DNA of 64,000 nucleotides from Sphingobium amiense (GTDB lineage: Bacteria; Pseudomonadota; Alphaproteobacteria; Sphingomonadales; Sphingomonadaceae): contig NZ_AP018664.1 of the NCBI RefSeq assembly GCF_003967075.1, positions 62,001-126,000 on the forward strand, written 5' to 3'. The notes under the pieces were generated by a model. It worked only from the letters and a program-made list of their open reading frames with translations. It was not told where the DNA came from and made no database searches. Of the stretch, positions 1-8,476 are shown piece after piece. Both the position numbers and the translations under genes were made by a program. The first letter of the stretch is position 1, and each line of letters opens with the position of its first letter.

Positions 1-65
1 GCCACCTGTCCCGCGATCCGGCGGACCCGCGCCAGCAATTTGTCCCTGTCAGCCACAATATGCAT
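1..65 (-). CDS. CsoR/RcnR/FrmR-family metal- or formaldehyde-sensing repressor, N-terminus only
   Basis: Read on the minus strand from the ATG at 65-63, the first 21 codons include DKLLARVRRIAGQV, the N-terminal helix of the DUF156 family (CsoR, RcnR, FrmR), whose members bind DNA as all-helical tetramers and release it on binding Cu, Ni/Co or formaldehyde. The rest lies outside the window, so the Cys/His sensing residues and the ligand cannot be judged. A GTG three codons downstream is an alternative start. The C-tract operator just upstream (68-81) supports autoregulation. The gene is divergent from the carotenoid operon. Family assignment rests on a short stretch plus the operator. Confidence 0.7.
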   Translation of the reverse strand, partial: MHIVADRDKLLARVRRIAGQV

Positions 66-67
66 AA

Positions 68-81
68 TATACCCCCCTATA
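68..81. promoter_or_regulatory. Putative CsoR/FrmR-type operator (TATA-C6-TATA)
   Basis: TATACCCCCCTATA, a run of six C (six G on the minus strand) flanked by A/T-rich arms, lies 2 bp upstream of the start codon of the divergent repressor. G/C tracts with A/T flanks are the known recognition pattern of RcnR and FrmR operators. It sits within about 60 bp of the crtY start region, so it may also touch the rightward promoter. Confidence 0.65.
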
Positions 82-155
82 CTATATGCATTGTGCGGGC
101 AAGCATGTCCGCAAGGGAGGTTCCTTTGGCGCGCCGCTTCCCCTACCAGCGTGAA

Positions 156-1298
156 ATGGACATGGAGCACGACCTCGTCATCGTGGGCGGCGGGCTGGCG
201 GGCGGGCTGATCGCGCTGGCGTTCGCGGCGCTGCGGCCCGAGGTCCGGCTGCTGCTGGTCGAGGCGGGGGAACGGCCCGGAGGCAACCATATCTGGTCCT
301 TCTTCGATGGCGATGTGGCGCGCGAGCATCGCTGGCTGGTCGATCCGCTGGTGGCGCACCGCTGGCCGCAGGGGCATGAAGTGCGCTTTCCGGGCCATGG
401 CCGCCGACTCGACACCCCTTATAACAGCGTGACATCTGTCCACTTCGCTGTCGCACTTGAACGGGCGCTGGGCGACCGGCTGCTGACCCAGGCGCCGGTC
501 AGCGGGGTCACGTCCCGTGCTGTGACTCTGGCCGATGGCCGCGCGATCGGGGCGAAGGCTGTCATCGACGCGCGGGGGGCGGGCGACCTGAGCGCGCTGC
601 GCTGCGGCTGGCAGAAGTTCGTCGGCCATGCCCTGCGCTGCGAAGCGCCCCACGGCATCGACCGCCCCGTCATCATGGATGCGACCGTGGAGCAGATCGA
701 CGGATACCGCTTCGTCTACCTCCTCCCATGGGACGAGCGGACCCTGTTCGTCGAGGATACCTATTATAGCGACACGCCCGATCTCGACGTCGCGGCCATC
801 GACGCACGTATCGCCGCCTACGCCGCCGGTCAGGGCTGGCGGCATGAGGTGGTGCATCGCGAGGAAGGGGTTTTGCCGGTCGTTCATGGCGGCGATTTCG
901 ACCGCTACTGGCCAAAGGACGACCCCGTGGCCCGGGCGGGCGTGCGCGCCGGGCTGTTCCAGCCGATGACCGGCTATTCCCTGCCCGACGCCGTCCGCTT
1001 CGCCATGTGGGTCGTCGATCAGCCGCTCAATGACCTGCCCCGCGCGACGCGCGCCTATGCGAAAGCGCACTGGCGGCGGGGCGGCTATTACCGGATGCTG
1101 GGCAGGATGCTGTTCGGCGCAGCGCTCCCCGACCGGCGCTGGCGCATCTTCGAGCGCTTCTACCGACTCGACCCGGCGCTGATCCAGCGTTTCTATGCCG
1201 GGCGTTCGACCCTGACTGACCGTTTGCGCATCTTGTGCGGCAAGCCCCCGGTCCCCATAAGGAGCGCCATGCGCACATTGTTGAACCCGCCCGCCTGA
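156..1298 (+). CDS. crtY: Lycopene beta-cyclase
   Basis: CrtY cyclises the ends of lycopene to beta-ionone rings, giving beta-carotene, and is a membrane-associated flavoprotein. The product (380 aa from the ATG at 156) opens with DLVIVGGGLAGG, the FAD-binding Rossmann motif, and carries PMTGYSLPDAVRFA near residue 270, a conserved cyclase block. The frame is open upstream to 60, but those residues do not resemble the family. A TTG at 126 has a strong AGGGAGG (114-120) at 5-nt spacing and is in frame, so the true start may be 126, 156 or 162. Its stop TGA overlaps the crtI ATG by one base, which argues for coupled translation. First gene of crtY-crtI-LOG-crtB. Confidence 0.93.
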   Translation: MDMEHDLVIVGGGLAGGLIALAFAALRPEVRLLLVEAGERPGGNHIWSFFDGDVAREHRWLVDPLVAHRWPQGHEVRFPGHGRRLDTPYNSVTSVHFAVALERALGDRLLTQAPVSGVTSRAVTLADGRAIGAKAVIDARGAGDLSALRCGWQKFVGHALRCEAPHGIDRPVIMDATVEQIDGYRFVYLLPWDERTLFVEDTYYSDTPDLDVAAIDARIAAYAAGQGWRHEVVHREEGVLPVVHGGDFDRYWPKDDPVARAGVRAGLFQPMTGYSLPDAVRFAMWVVDQPLNDLPRATRAYAKAHWRRGGYYRMLGRMLFGAALPDRRWRIFERFYRLDPALIQRFYAGRSTLTDRLRILCGKPPVPIRSAMRTLLNPPA

Positions 1299-2785
1299 TG
1301 TCCAGAACCGCCATCGTCATCGGCGCGGGCTTCGGCGGGCTGGCGCTGGCCATCCGCCTCCAGTCCGCAGGCGTCCAGACCACGCTGGTCGAGGCGCGCG
1401 ACCGGCCCGGCGGGCGCGCCTATGTGTGGGAGAAGGACGGTTTCACCTTCGACGCCGGTCCCACGGTCGTCACCGATCCCGACTGCCTGTCGGAGCTGTG
1501 GCGGCTGTCGGGGCACGACATGGCGCAGGACGTGACGCTGATGCCGGTCATGCCCTTTTATCGCCTCAACTGGCGGGACGGCACCAATTTCGATTATTCC
1601 AACGACGAAGCGCAACTGCGCGCCGAGATCGCCCGGCTCGATCCCAACGATGTGACCGGCTACGAGCGCTTCCTCGATTATTCGGCGGGCGTGTTCGAGG
1701 AAGGTTATCGCAAGCTCGGTTCGGCGGCGTTCCTCGACTTCGCCTCGATGATCAAGGCCGCGCCCGCGCTCGCCAAATATCAGGCGTGGCGGTCGGTCTA
1801 TTCGATGGTCGCGTCCTTCGTGAAGAACGAGAAACTGCGCGAGGCGCTGTCGTTCCACACGCTGCTGGTCGGCGGCAATCCGATGAAGACCAGTTCGATC
1901 TACGCCCTCATTCACAAGCTGGAGAAGGACGGCGGCGTCTGGTTCGCGAAGGGCGGCACCAACCGGCTGGTGCAGGGCATGGCCACGCATTTCGAGCGGC
2001 TGGGCGGCGTCATGCGGCTGGGCGATCCGGTGACGCGGATCGAAACCTATGGCGACCGGGCGACGGGGGTCCACACCGCGTCGGGCTGGCGCGCGGAGGC
2101 CGATGCGGTCGCGACCAACGGCGACCTGATGCACAGCTATCGCGACCTGCTGGCGCACCATCCGCGCGGGCAGAAGCAGGGCGAGAAACTGGCGCGCAAG
2201 CGCTGGTCGCCCAGCCTCTTCGTCCTGCATTTCGGTATCAAGGGGAGCTGGCCGGGCATCCCGCACCACATGATCCTGTTTGGGCCGCGATATGAAGGGC
2301 TGCTGACCGACATTTACGATCATGGCGTGTTGCCGCAGGATTTCTCGCTCTACCTGCATCACCCGACCGTCACCGATCCGTCGATGGCACCGGAGGGGCA
2401 TTCGACTTTCTACGCGCTGGCACCGGTGCCGCATATGGGCAAGCTGCCGATCGACTGGGAACAGTTCGCGCCCGCCTATGCCGAACGCATTCTGGACGAA
2501 ATCCAGCACCGCCTGATCCCCGACATCCGATCGCGCATCGTGACGCAGTTTCATTATACCCCGCGCGATTTCGGGCGCGATCTGGCGGCGCATATGGGCA
2601 GCGCCTTCAGCCTGGAGCCGCTGCTGACGCAAAGCGCTTTCTTCCGTGCGCATAATCGCGACGATGTGATCCCCAACCTCTATCTGGTAGGGGCCGGCAC
2701 CCATCCGGGCGCGGGCATCCCCGGCGTGGTGGGCAGCGCCAAGGCGACCGCGGCGTTGATGCTGGACGACCTTGGCAGGATGTAG
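1298..2785 (+). CDS. crtI: Phytoene desaturase
   Basis: A 495-aa CrtI-type desaturase that converts phytoene to lycopene in successive steps using bound FAD. The N-terminus TAIVIGAGFGGLALAIRLQ is the dinucleotide-binding fold. The C-terminal block NLYLVGAGTHPGAGIPGV is the characteristic carotenoid dehydrogenase signature. The ATG shares its A with the crtY stop codon, and the stop codon TAG is followed directly by the ATG of the next gene, so the operon is very tightly packed. The length is normal for bacterial CrtI. Confidence 0.96.
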   Translation: MSRTAIVIGAGFGGLALAIRLQSAGVQTTLVEARDRPGGRAYVWEKDGFTFDAGPTVVTDPDCLSELWRLSGHDMAQDVTLMPVMPFYRLNWRDGTNFDYSNDEAQLRAEIARLDPNDVTGYERFLDYSAGVFEEGYRKLGSAAFLDFASMIKAAPALAKYQAWRSVYSMVASFVKNEKLREALSFHTLLVGGNPMKTSSIYALIHKLEKDGGVWFAKGGTNRLVQGMATHFERLGGVMRLGDPVTRIETYGDRATGVHTASGWRAEADAVATNGDLMHSYRDLLAHHPRGQKQGEKLARKRWSPSLFVLHFGIKGSWPGIPHHMILFGPRYEGLLTDIYDHGVLPQDFSLYLHHPTVTDPSMAPEGHSTFYALAPVPHMGKLPIDWEQFAPAYAERILDEIQHRLIPDIRSRIVTQFHYTPRDFGRDLAAHMGSAFSLEPLLTQSAFFRAHNRDDVIPNLYLVGAGTHPGAGIPGVVGSAKATAALMLDDLGRM

Positions 2786-3367
2786 ATGAAGAGACTGGCG
2801 GTTTACTGCGGATCGGCGACGCCCGCCGACCTCACCTATGTCGATGCGGCGCGCCATGTCGGGCGGACGCTGGCGCGGCGGGGGATCGGCGTCGTCTATG
2901 GCGGCGGGCGCCTGGGCCTCATGGGGGCGGTCGCCGATGCGGCGCTGGAGGCGGGCGGCGAGGTGATCGGCGTCATTCCGCAGGCGCTGGTCGGCGCGGA
3001 AGTCGCGCACAAAGGCTGCACGGAGCTGCATGTCGTCGACACGATGCACCAGCGCAAGCAGATGTTCACCGACCTGTCGGACGGCTTCGTGACGCTGCCC
3101 GGCGGGGTCGGCACGATGGACGAACTGTGGGAAGCGATCAGTTGGGCGCAACTGGGCTATCACACCAAGCCTGTCGGCCTGCTCAACGTCGCGGGTTTCT
3201 ACGACCAGCTTATCGGCTTCAACCGGCAGATGGTGGAGGCGGGTTTCATCCGCGCGCAACATGCGGGCATCCTGATCCATGCGGACGGGATCGAGGCGCT
3301 GGTGGACGCCATGGCGGCCTATCAGCCGCACGAGACGATCTTCGCCATGAAGGCGGAGCGGCTGTAA
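2786..3367 (+). CDS. LOG-family nucleoside 5'-monophosphate phosphoribohydrolase (TIGR00730)
   Basis: A 193-aa protein of the Lonely-Guy/TIGR00730 family. The defining motif PGGVGTMDELWE is near residue 105 and the N-terminus LAVYCGSATP is typical. Members cleave the N-glycosidic bond of nucleoside monophosphates (cytokinin riboside monophosphates in plants and some bacteria; AMP in others). The substrate here is unknown. It starts at the base after the crtI stop and lies between crtI and crtB, so it is transcribed with the carotenoid genes although it has no known role in carotenoid synthesis. Confidence 0.9.
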   Translation: MKRLAVYCGSATPADLTYVDAARHVGRTLARRGIGVVYGGGRLGLMGAVADAALEAGGEVIGVIPQALVGAEVAHKGCTELHVVDTMHQRKQMFTDLSDGFVTLPGGVGTMDELWEAISWAQLGYHTKPVGLLNVAGFYDQLIGFNRQMVEAGFIRAQHAGILIHADGIEALVDAMAAYQPHETIFAMKAERL

Positions 3368-3395
3368 GTCCTCGACGCGGGGAGCGGGGGAGGGC

Positions 3396-4361
3396 ATGGA
3401 ATCCCCAATGACCGATGCCGCCATCCTCGACCGAACCGCTCTCGTCGCCCATGCGCGCGACAGCATCGCGCGCGGCTCGAAGAGCTTTGCCATGGCCTCG
3501 AAGCTGTTCGATGCGGAGACGCGCGAGCGGGCGTGGCTGCTCTATGCATGGTGCCGCAAATGCGACGATATTGCCGATGGACAGGACCATGGCGGCGCGC
3601 TGTCGGGCGTGACCGATGGCCCCGCCCGGCTCGCCGACATGCGCGCGCGGACCGACGCGGCGCTGCGGGGGGAGGCGACCGGCGATCCGGCGTTCGACGG
3701 CTTTGGCCTCGTGATGCGGGAGTGCGGGATTCCGGCCAGATATGCCCATGACCTGATCGACGGATTCGCGCTCGACGCGGAAGATTGGCGACCGGTGAGC
3801 GAAGCTGATCTGCTGCGCTACTGTTACCATGTGGCAGGCGCGGTCGGGTGCATGATGGCGGTGCTGATGGGAGTCGATCCCGCAGATGAGGCGACGCTGG
3901 ACCGGGCCTGCGATCTGGGGCTGGCGTTTCAGCTTGCCAATATCGCGCGCGACATTGGCGAGGATGCGGCGGCCGGGCGATGCTATCTGCCTGCTGACTG
4001 GATGGCGGAGATGGATCTGACGCCCGCTGCCCTGATGACGCGGGAGGCGCGGCCCCGGCTGACGCTGCTCGGACGGCGGCTGGCGGCGATGGCGGCGGCC
4101 TATGAGGAGAGTGCGCGGCACGGCACCGGCGCGCTGCCGCCGAGGGCCGCGTGGGCGGTGCTGGCGGCGGCGGGCATCTATGGCGACATTGCCCGCGAAG
4201 TCGCGCGCCGGGGCGGGGCGGCATGGGACGACCGGGTCGTGACGCCAAAGCGCGAGAAGCTCGGCTGGGTCGTGAAAGCGGGAATGCAGGTCATCGGCCG
4301 CGCGCGCCGCTGGCCCTCTGCGACGCCGCGGCCGGCTAAGCTCTGGACCCGCCCGCGCTGA
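3396..4361 (+). CDS. crtB: Phytoene synthase
   Basis: A 321-aa squalene/phytoene synthase that joins two geranylgeranyl diphosphates into phytoene. The first Asp-rich motif is DDIAD (residues 57-61) within YAWCRKCDDIADG. The second metal-binding region is NIARDIGEDA near residue 185. GGGAGGGC precedes the ATG at 3396. A second in-frame ATG (MTDAA) lies four codons later. Last gene of the crt operon, 28 bp after the LOG-family gene and followed by a hairpin that reads as a terminator mainly for the opposing amtB. Confidence 0.95.
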   Translation: MESPMTDAAILDRTALVAHARDSIARGSKSFAMASKLFDAETRERAWLLYAWCRKCDDIADGQDHGGALSGVTDGPARLADMRARTDAALRGEATGDPAFDGFGLVMRECGIPARYAHDLIDGFALDAEDWRPVSEADLLRYCYHVAGAVGCMMAVLMGVDPADEATLDRACDLGLAFQLANIARDIGEDAAAGRCYLPADWMAEMDLTPAALMTREARPRLTLLGRRLAAMAAAYEESARHGTGALPPRAAWAVLAAAGIYGDIAREVARRGGAAWDDRVVTPKREKLGWVVKAGMQVIGRARRWPSATPRPAKLWTRPR

Positions 4362-4366
4362 CATCC

Positions 4367-4402
4367 GAAAAAAGGGGCCGATGCTTTCGCATCGACCCCA
4401 GG
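4367..4402 (-). terminator. Rho-independent terminator after amtB (possibly bidirectional)
   Basis: GGGGTCGATGC / GCATCGGCCCC stem with a GAAA-type loop, followed on the minus strand by TTTTTT (plus-strand A-run at 4368-4373). It lies about 70 bp past the amtB stop and just after the crtB stop. The T-run faces the amtB direction. Confidence 0.8.
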
Positions 4403-4470
4403 CATGTTCGCAGGAGGAACATCGTGAGGGGCGGGGCGGCATGATCGCCGCCCGGCCCAATGGTGAAAAC

Positions 4471-5820
4471 TTACGGGTTGTAGGCGCGCTCGCCATGTTC
4501 GCCGAGGTCGAGGCCTTCATATTCGACCTCCTGGCTGACCCGCAGGCCGGTGACGGCCTTGGCGATGAAGATGGCGATGGCAGTGCCGATCGACGCCCAG
4601 ACGATGGTCGTGGCGACAGCTTCGATCTGGACGATCAGCTTGGCAGCCATGTCATAGTCCGCAGCGCCGGGGCCGCCGAGGCTGGGTGCGTAGACGACCG
4701 CGGTGCCGATTGCGCCGACCATGCCGCCGATGCCGTGGATGCCGAAGGCGTCGAGGCTGTCGTCATAGCCGAGCTTCGGCTTGAGGACGGTGACGGCGTA
4801 GAAGCAGATGATCGAAGCGACCGCGCCGAGCACGATGGCGCCGAACGGGCCGGAGTTGCCCGCTGCCGGAGTGACGGCGACGAGGCCCGCGACGATGCCC
4901 GAGCAGAAGCCCAGCGCCGAACCCTTATGCCCGTTGATACGCTCGGCAAGCATCCAGAACAGGGCGGCCGAAGCGGTGGCGACGAAGGTGTTGATCATGG
5001 CGAGAGCCGCCGAACCATTGGCTTCCAGAGCCGAACCCGCGTTGAAGCCGAACCAGCCGACCCACAGAAGGCCGGTGCCCACGCCCGTCAGCGTCAGGCT
5101 GTGCGGAGCCATCGGTTCCTTGGGGAAGCCGAGGCGCTTGCCGAGGATCAGCGCGGCGACCAGCGCGGAAACGCCCGCGTTGATGTGGACCACGGTGCCG
5201 CCCGCGAAGTCAAGCGCGCCAGCCTTGAAGAACAGGCCGCTCGCCGCCCAGACCATGTGCGCGATCGGGAAGTAGACGATCGTCAGCCAGATCGCGGCAA
5301 AGACCATCACGGCGGAGAATTTGATGCGTTCGACCACCGAACCCAGCACCAGCGCGACGGTGATCGCCGCGAAGGTCATCTGGAAGCAGATGAACACATA
5401 TTCCGGAATTTCGACGCCGGCGGTGAAGGTCGCGGCCTGCGACGCGGGCGTGACGCCCTTCAGGAACGCCTTGTCGAAGGTCGAGATGAAGTTGGAAAGG
5501 CCGCTGGTGTAATCCGGGCCGAACGCCATCGAATAGCCGTATATCACCCAGATCAGCATCGCGAGGCACGCGACCGCTCCGATCTGCGTCATGACCGACA
5601 GCATGTTCTTCGTGCGGACCAGACCGCCGTAGAAGAGGGCGAGTCCGGGAAGGATCATCGCCAGAACCAGAACGGTCGAGATCATCATCCAGGCGGTGTC
5701 GCCCTTGTCGACGGTGGCGGCGGGCGCCGCGGCATCCTGCGCCCAGGCGGGCAGGGCAGCGAAGAGCGTCAGGGCGGTCGCCCCCGCCACGCTGCCTAAT
5801 TTCTTGGAAAAGGTCATCAT
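4471..5820 (-). CDS. amtB: Ammonium transporter
   Basis: A 449-aa Amt/Rh channel for ammonium uptake in the inner membrane. The N-terminus (SVAGATALTLFAALPAWAQ) is a cleavable signal peptide, as in many proteobacterial AmtB proteins. The twin pore histidines are in VHINAGVSALVA and FGIHGIGGMVG. Start at 5820 is preceded by AAGGGGGGA on the minus strand. It lies 10 bp downstream of glnK, the usual glnK-amtB arrangement, in which GlnK plugs the channel when nitrogen is sufficient. A sigma-54 promoter stands upstream of glnK. Confidence 0.96.
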   Translation of the reverse strand: MMTFSKKLGSVAGATALTLFAALPAWAQDAAAPAATVDKGDTAWMMISTVLVLAMILPGLALFYGGLVRTKNMLSVMTQIGAVACLAMLIWVIYGYSMAFGPDYTSGLSNFISTFDKAFLKGVTPASQAATFTAGVEIPEYVFICFQMTFAAITVALVLGSVVERIKFSAVMVFAAIWLTIVYFPIAHMVWAASGLFFKAGALDFAGGTVVHINAGVSALVAALILGKRLGFPKEPMAPHSLTLTGVGTGLLWVGWFGFNAGSALEANGSAALAMINTFVATASAALFWMLAERINGHKGSALGFCSGIVAGLVAVTPAAGNSGPFGAIVLGAVASIICFYAVTVLKPKLGYDDSLDAFGIHGIGGMVGAIGTAVVYAPSLGGPGAADYDMAAKLIVQIEAVATTIVWASIGTAIAIFIAKAVTGLRVSQEVEYEGLDLGEHGERAYNP

Positions 5821-5830
5821 TCCCCCCTTC

Positions 5831-6169
5831 TTACAGCGCGGTTTCGCCGGTCTCGCCGGTGCGGATGCGCACGGCCTGACCCACATCGAGGACGAAGATC
5901 TTGCCATCGCCGATGGCGCCCGAGTTGGCCGCCGCCTGAGTCGCTTCCACGACGCGGGGCGCGAGATCGTCGTCGCAGACCACCTCGATCTTGATCTTCG
6001 GGACCATGTTGGTGGAATATTCCGCGCCGCGATAGATTTCGGTCTGGCCTTTCTGGCGACCAAAGCCCTTCACTTCGCTGACCGTCATTCCCGCGATGCC
6101 GAGCGAGGACAGCGCCTCGCGGACATCGTCAAGCTTGAACGGCTTGATGATAGCCATGACAAGTTTCAT
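5831..6169 (-). CDS. glnK: Nitrogen regulatory protein P-II (GlnK type)
   Basis: A 112-aa PII trimer subunit that senses 2-oxoglutarate and ATP/ADP and is uridylylated by GlnD. MKLVMAIIKPFKLDDVREAL is the canonical start, and Tyr51 in the T-loop (TEIYRGAEY) is the modification site. The frame is open 10 codons upstream, but the ATG at 6169 has AAGGGGG at good spacing and matches the family. It is co-transcribed with amtB. The upstream sigma-54 promoter (6203-6218) places both under RpoN and presumably NtrC, so expression should rise under nitrogen limitation. Confidence 0.95.
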   Translation of the reverse strand: MKLVMAIIKPFKLDDVREALSSLGIAGMTVSEVKGFGRQKGQTEIYRGAEYSTNMVPKIKIEVVCDDDLAPRVVEATQAAANSGAIGDGKIFVLDVGQAVRIRTGETGETAL

Positions 6170-6202
6170 GTCGCCCCCTTGATTGGTGTGCAGGGACATA
6201 CC

Positions 6203-6218
6203 AGCAAGGGCCGTGCCA
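6203..6218 (-). promoter_or_regulatory. Sigma-54 (-24/-12) promoter of glnK-amtB
   Basis: Minus strand TGGCACGGCCCTTGCT matches the RpoN consensus TGGCACG-N4-TTGC[AT] at every defined position. It ends 34 bp before the glnK ATG, leaving room for a short leader. rpoN itself is at 11,329-12,840. Confidence 0.88.
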
Positions 6219-6275
6219 ATTTGCTAATGACGGGTTAATGCGGCCTTTGCGCGGGACGGCACGAAATGGGGCGCT

Positions 6276-6317
6276 GCATTTTTGGGCAATGCCATGGCCG
6301 TGCCTAAAAAACAGGCA
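6276..6317. promoter_or_regulatory. Two 17-bp dyads, candidate NtrC enhancer sites
   Basis: GCATT-N7-AATGC (6276-6292) and TGCCT-N7-AGGCA (6301-6317) are 5-bp inverted arms with 7-bp spacers, 60-100 bp upstream of the sigma-54 promoter. NtrC sites have 17-bp dyads beginning TGC and ending GCA; the second copy fits that outline, though not the inner bases. It also lies just past the stop of the neighbouring DUF924 gene and could be a hairpin there. Confidence 0.35.
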
Positions 6318-6324
6318 AGGGCGG

Positions 6325-6900
6325 CTACCAGCCCTCGCTTTCGGCAATCGCATCCCGCTCCTCGGGTCGCGTCGTGCGGCCTAAAGCGGCATTGCGATGC
6401 GGAAAGCGGCCATAACGTTCGATCATCGCGCGGTGCCGGCGGGCGAAGTCGAGCGATTCCGCATCGCCCGCGCCTTCGAAGAGGGTGAGGGAAAGATCCT
6501 GATCCTCCATCGCCTCGCTGTGCATGAAGGGCATGTAGAAGAAGCGGCGGCCCGCGCCGCCGATCTGCACGTCATAGCCGCGCGCGATGGCGCCGCGCGC
6601 AATATCGCGCGCCAGCGCGTCGGTCTGGAAGGCTTCGGCGCCGCCGCGAAACATGTTGCGCGGCATCTGGTCGAACAGAAGGATGGCGGCAAGCGCCTCG
6701 TCCGCGCGGTCGAGGAAATCGCCCGGCTCCCGCGTCTGCATATTCTGCCAGAGGGCGAGGTAGAGATCGGCGCAGGCGCGGTCTGTCGCCTGATCGTGTC
6801 TCCACCAGCCCTTTTCGCCTACCTGATTGAACCAGAAATCGAGCAGGCCGACGGCCCAGTCGGCGGTCACGGCGTCGTGGCTGTCGGTCGCGGAGGTCAT
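6325..6900 (-). CDS. DUF924 family protein
   Basis: A 191-aa soluble protein. LLDFWFNQVGEKGWW at the N-terminus, ILLFDQMPRNMFRGG and FFYMPFMHSE are hallmark blocks of the DUF924 family (TPR-like alpha-helical fold). Function is unknown. Start at 6900 was chosen because the sequence upstream in frame is Arg/Gly-rich and unlike the family. Transcribed in the same direction as tldD, 53 bp downstream of it, so perhaps co-transcribed. Confidence 0.85.
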   Translation of the reverse strand: MTSATDSHDAVTADWAVGLLDFWFNQVGEKGWWRHDQATDRACADLYLALWQNMQTREPGDFLDRADEALAAILLFDQMPRNMFRGGAEAFQTDALARDIARGAIARGYDVQIGGAGRRFFYMPFMHSEAMEDQDLSLTLFEGAGDAESLDFARRHRAMIERYGRFPHRNAALGRTTRPEERDAIAESEGW

Positions 6901-6953
6901 GCCGGTCCAATGATGCAGGGGCCGGACGGTTCCGCGCCCCTGCACAATTTGGA

Positions 6954-8396
6954 TCAGGTCGCGGTGCCGCCCACGGTCAGCCCTTCCATCAGCAGCGTGG
7001 GCTGGCCCACGCCCGCGGGCACGCTCTGCCCGCCCTTGCCGCACATGCCGATGCCTTCGTCGAGCGCCCAGTCGTTGCCGACGCCGATCACCTTGGTCAG
7101 CGCGGTCGGCCCGTCGCCGATCAGCGTCGCGCCCTTGATCGGATCGCCGAGCCTGCCATTCTCGACCCTATAGGCTTCGGTGCAGGAGAAGACGAACTTG
7201 CCCGACACGATGTCCACCTGCCCGCCGCCGAAGCTCTTGGCGAAGATGCCGGACTTCATGCGCGACAGCAGCTCTTCCGGATCGTCCTGCCCGCCCTTGA
7301 TGAAGGTGTTGGTCATGCGGGGCATGGGGGCGTGGGCGTAGCTTTCGCGGCGGCCGTTGCCGGTGGGCGCGACGCCCATCAGCCGGGCGTTGAGGCGATC
7401 CTGCATATAACCGCGCAGGATGCCGTCCTCGATCAGGATATTTTCCTGCGTGGGCGTGCCTTCATCGTCGATGGAGAGCGAGCCGCGCCGGTCCATGATG
7501 CTGCCATCGTCCACGACCGTGACGCCGGGCGCGGCGACGCGCTGGCCGATGCGGCCGGAAAAGGCGCTGGTGCCCTTGCGGTTGAAATCGCCTTCGAGAC
7601 CGTGGCCGATGGCTTCGTGCACCAGCACGCCGGGCCAGCCGGGGCCGAGCAGCACGGTCATCTCGCCAGCGGGCGCGGCGACCGAGGCCAGATTGACGCG
7701 CGCCTGCGCCAGCGCCTCGTCAATGGCGCGGTTCCAGACGGCGGGGTCCATCACCTGATCGTAGAGATAGCGGCCGCCGACGCCGAACACGCCGGTTTCG
7801 CGGCGGCCATTTTCTTCAAGGATGACCGAGACGTTGAGGCGGACGAGCGGGCGGATGTCGGTCGCGGTGAAGCCGTCCGCGCGCACGATTTCCACCACCG
7901 ACCAGCTTCCCGCAAGGCTGACCGACACCTGTGCCACGCGGGGGTCGCGGGCGCGGGCGGCGGCGTCGATCGCGGCGCAGAGCGTGACCTTCTCGGCGAA
8001 GGGCACGATCTCCAGCGGGTTGGCGTCGGTGTAGAGATGGCGGTTGGTGTGCTGGGGCGGCGGAGCCGGTTGACCCTTTGCAGGATCGAGCAGGGTCAGC
8101 GTCTGCGCCGCCTTGCGGATCGCCGCTTCGCTGAGGTCATTGGCGTGGGCGAAGCCGGTCATTTCGCCCGACACGCCGCGCAGGCCGAAGCCTGCATCGG
8201 TGGAATAGTCGGCGGTCTTCAGCCGCCCGTCGTCGAAGCCGAAGCTCTCGCTCGCGCGATACTGGAGGTAGAGTTCGCCATCGTCGCAGCTCCTGAGCGC
8301 TTCGGCGGTCAGGCGGCGGGCGGAGTCGGGGTCGAGCAGGCCGGGGCGGTAGAGGAGGCCACGGGCGTCGGTGAAATGGGAAGCGGGATCGGTCAT
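6954..8396 (-). CDS. tldD: Metalloprotease TldD
   Basis: A 480-aa TldD/PmbA-family zinc protease. With TldE it forms a heterodimer that degrades unfolded peptides, processes microcin B17 and destroys some antitoxins. The zinc motif HEAIGH is at residues 260-265 within VLVHEAIGHGLEGDF. MTDPASHFTDARGLLYRPG matches the family N-terminus; longer upstream reading is unlikely. No tldE is present in the window, as is usual for alphaproteobacteria that carry it elsewhere. Confidence 0.95.
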   Translation of the reverse strand: MTDPASHFTDARGLLYRPGLLDPDSARRLTAEALRSCDDGELYLQYRASESFGFDDGRLKTADYSTDAGFGLRGVSGEMTGFAHANDLSEAAIRKAAQTLTLLDPAKGQPAPPPQHTNRHLYTDANPLEIVPFAEKVTLCAAIDAAARARDPRVAQVSVSLAGSWSVVEIVRADGFTATDIRPLVRLNVSVILEENGRRETGVFGVGGRYLYDQVMDPAVWNRAIDEALAQARVNLASVAAPAGEMTVLLGPGWPGVLVHEAIGHGLEGDFNRKGTSAFSGRIGQRVAAPGVTVVDDGSIMDRRGSLSIDDEGTPTQENILIEDGILRGYMQDRLNARLMGVAPTGNGRRESYAHAPMPRMTNTFIKGGQDDPEELLSRMKSGIFAKSFGGGQVDIVSGKFVFSCTEAYRVENGRLGDPIKGATLIGDGPTALTKVIGVGNDWALDEGIGMCGKGGQSVPAGVGQPTLLMEGLTVGGTAT

Positions 8397-8476
8397 GGGG
8401 CCGATATAGGCGCGCATCGCCGCCTTCCCAACAGCAAAAACGCAGCGCGGCTCGACGCTCTGCGGCGCGACCGGTG

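Noticed and set aside
1193..3493. A 766-codon open frame on the minus strand opposite crtI and the LOG gene
   Set aside because: It is the antisense of well-supported plus-strand genes, rich in Arg/Gln/His as expected for shadows in GC-rich DNA, and matches no family.
6301..6317. TGCCT-N7-AGGCA as a terminator of the DUF924 gene
   Set aside because: The T-run is in the loop, not after the stem, so it is a poor intrinsic terminator; kept only as a weak candidate regulator site.
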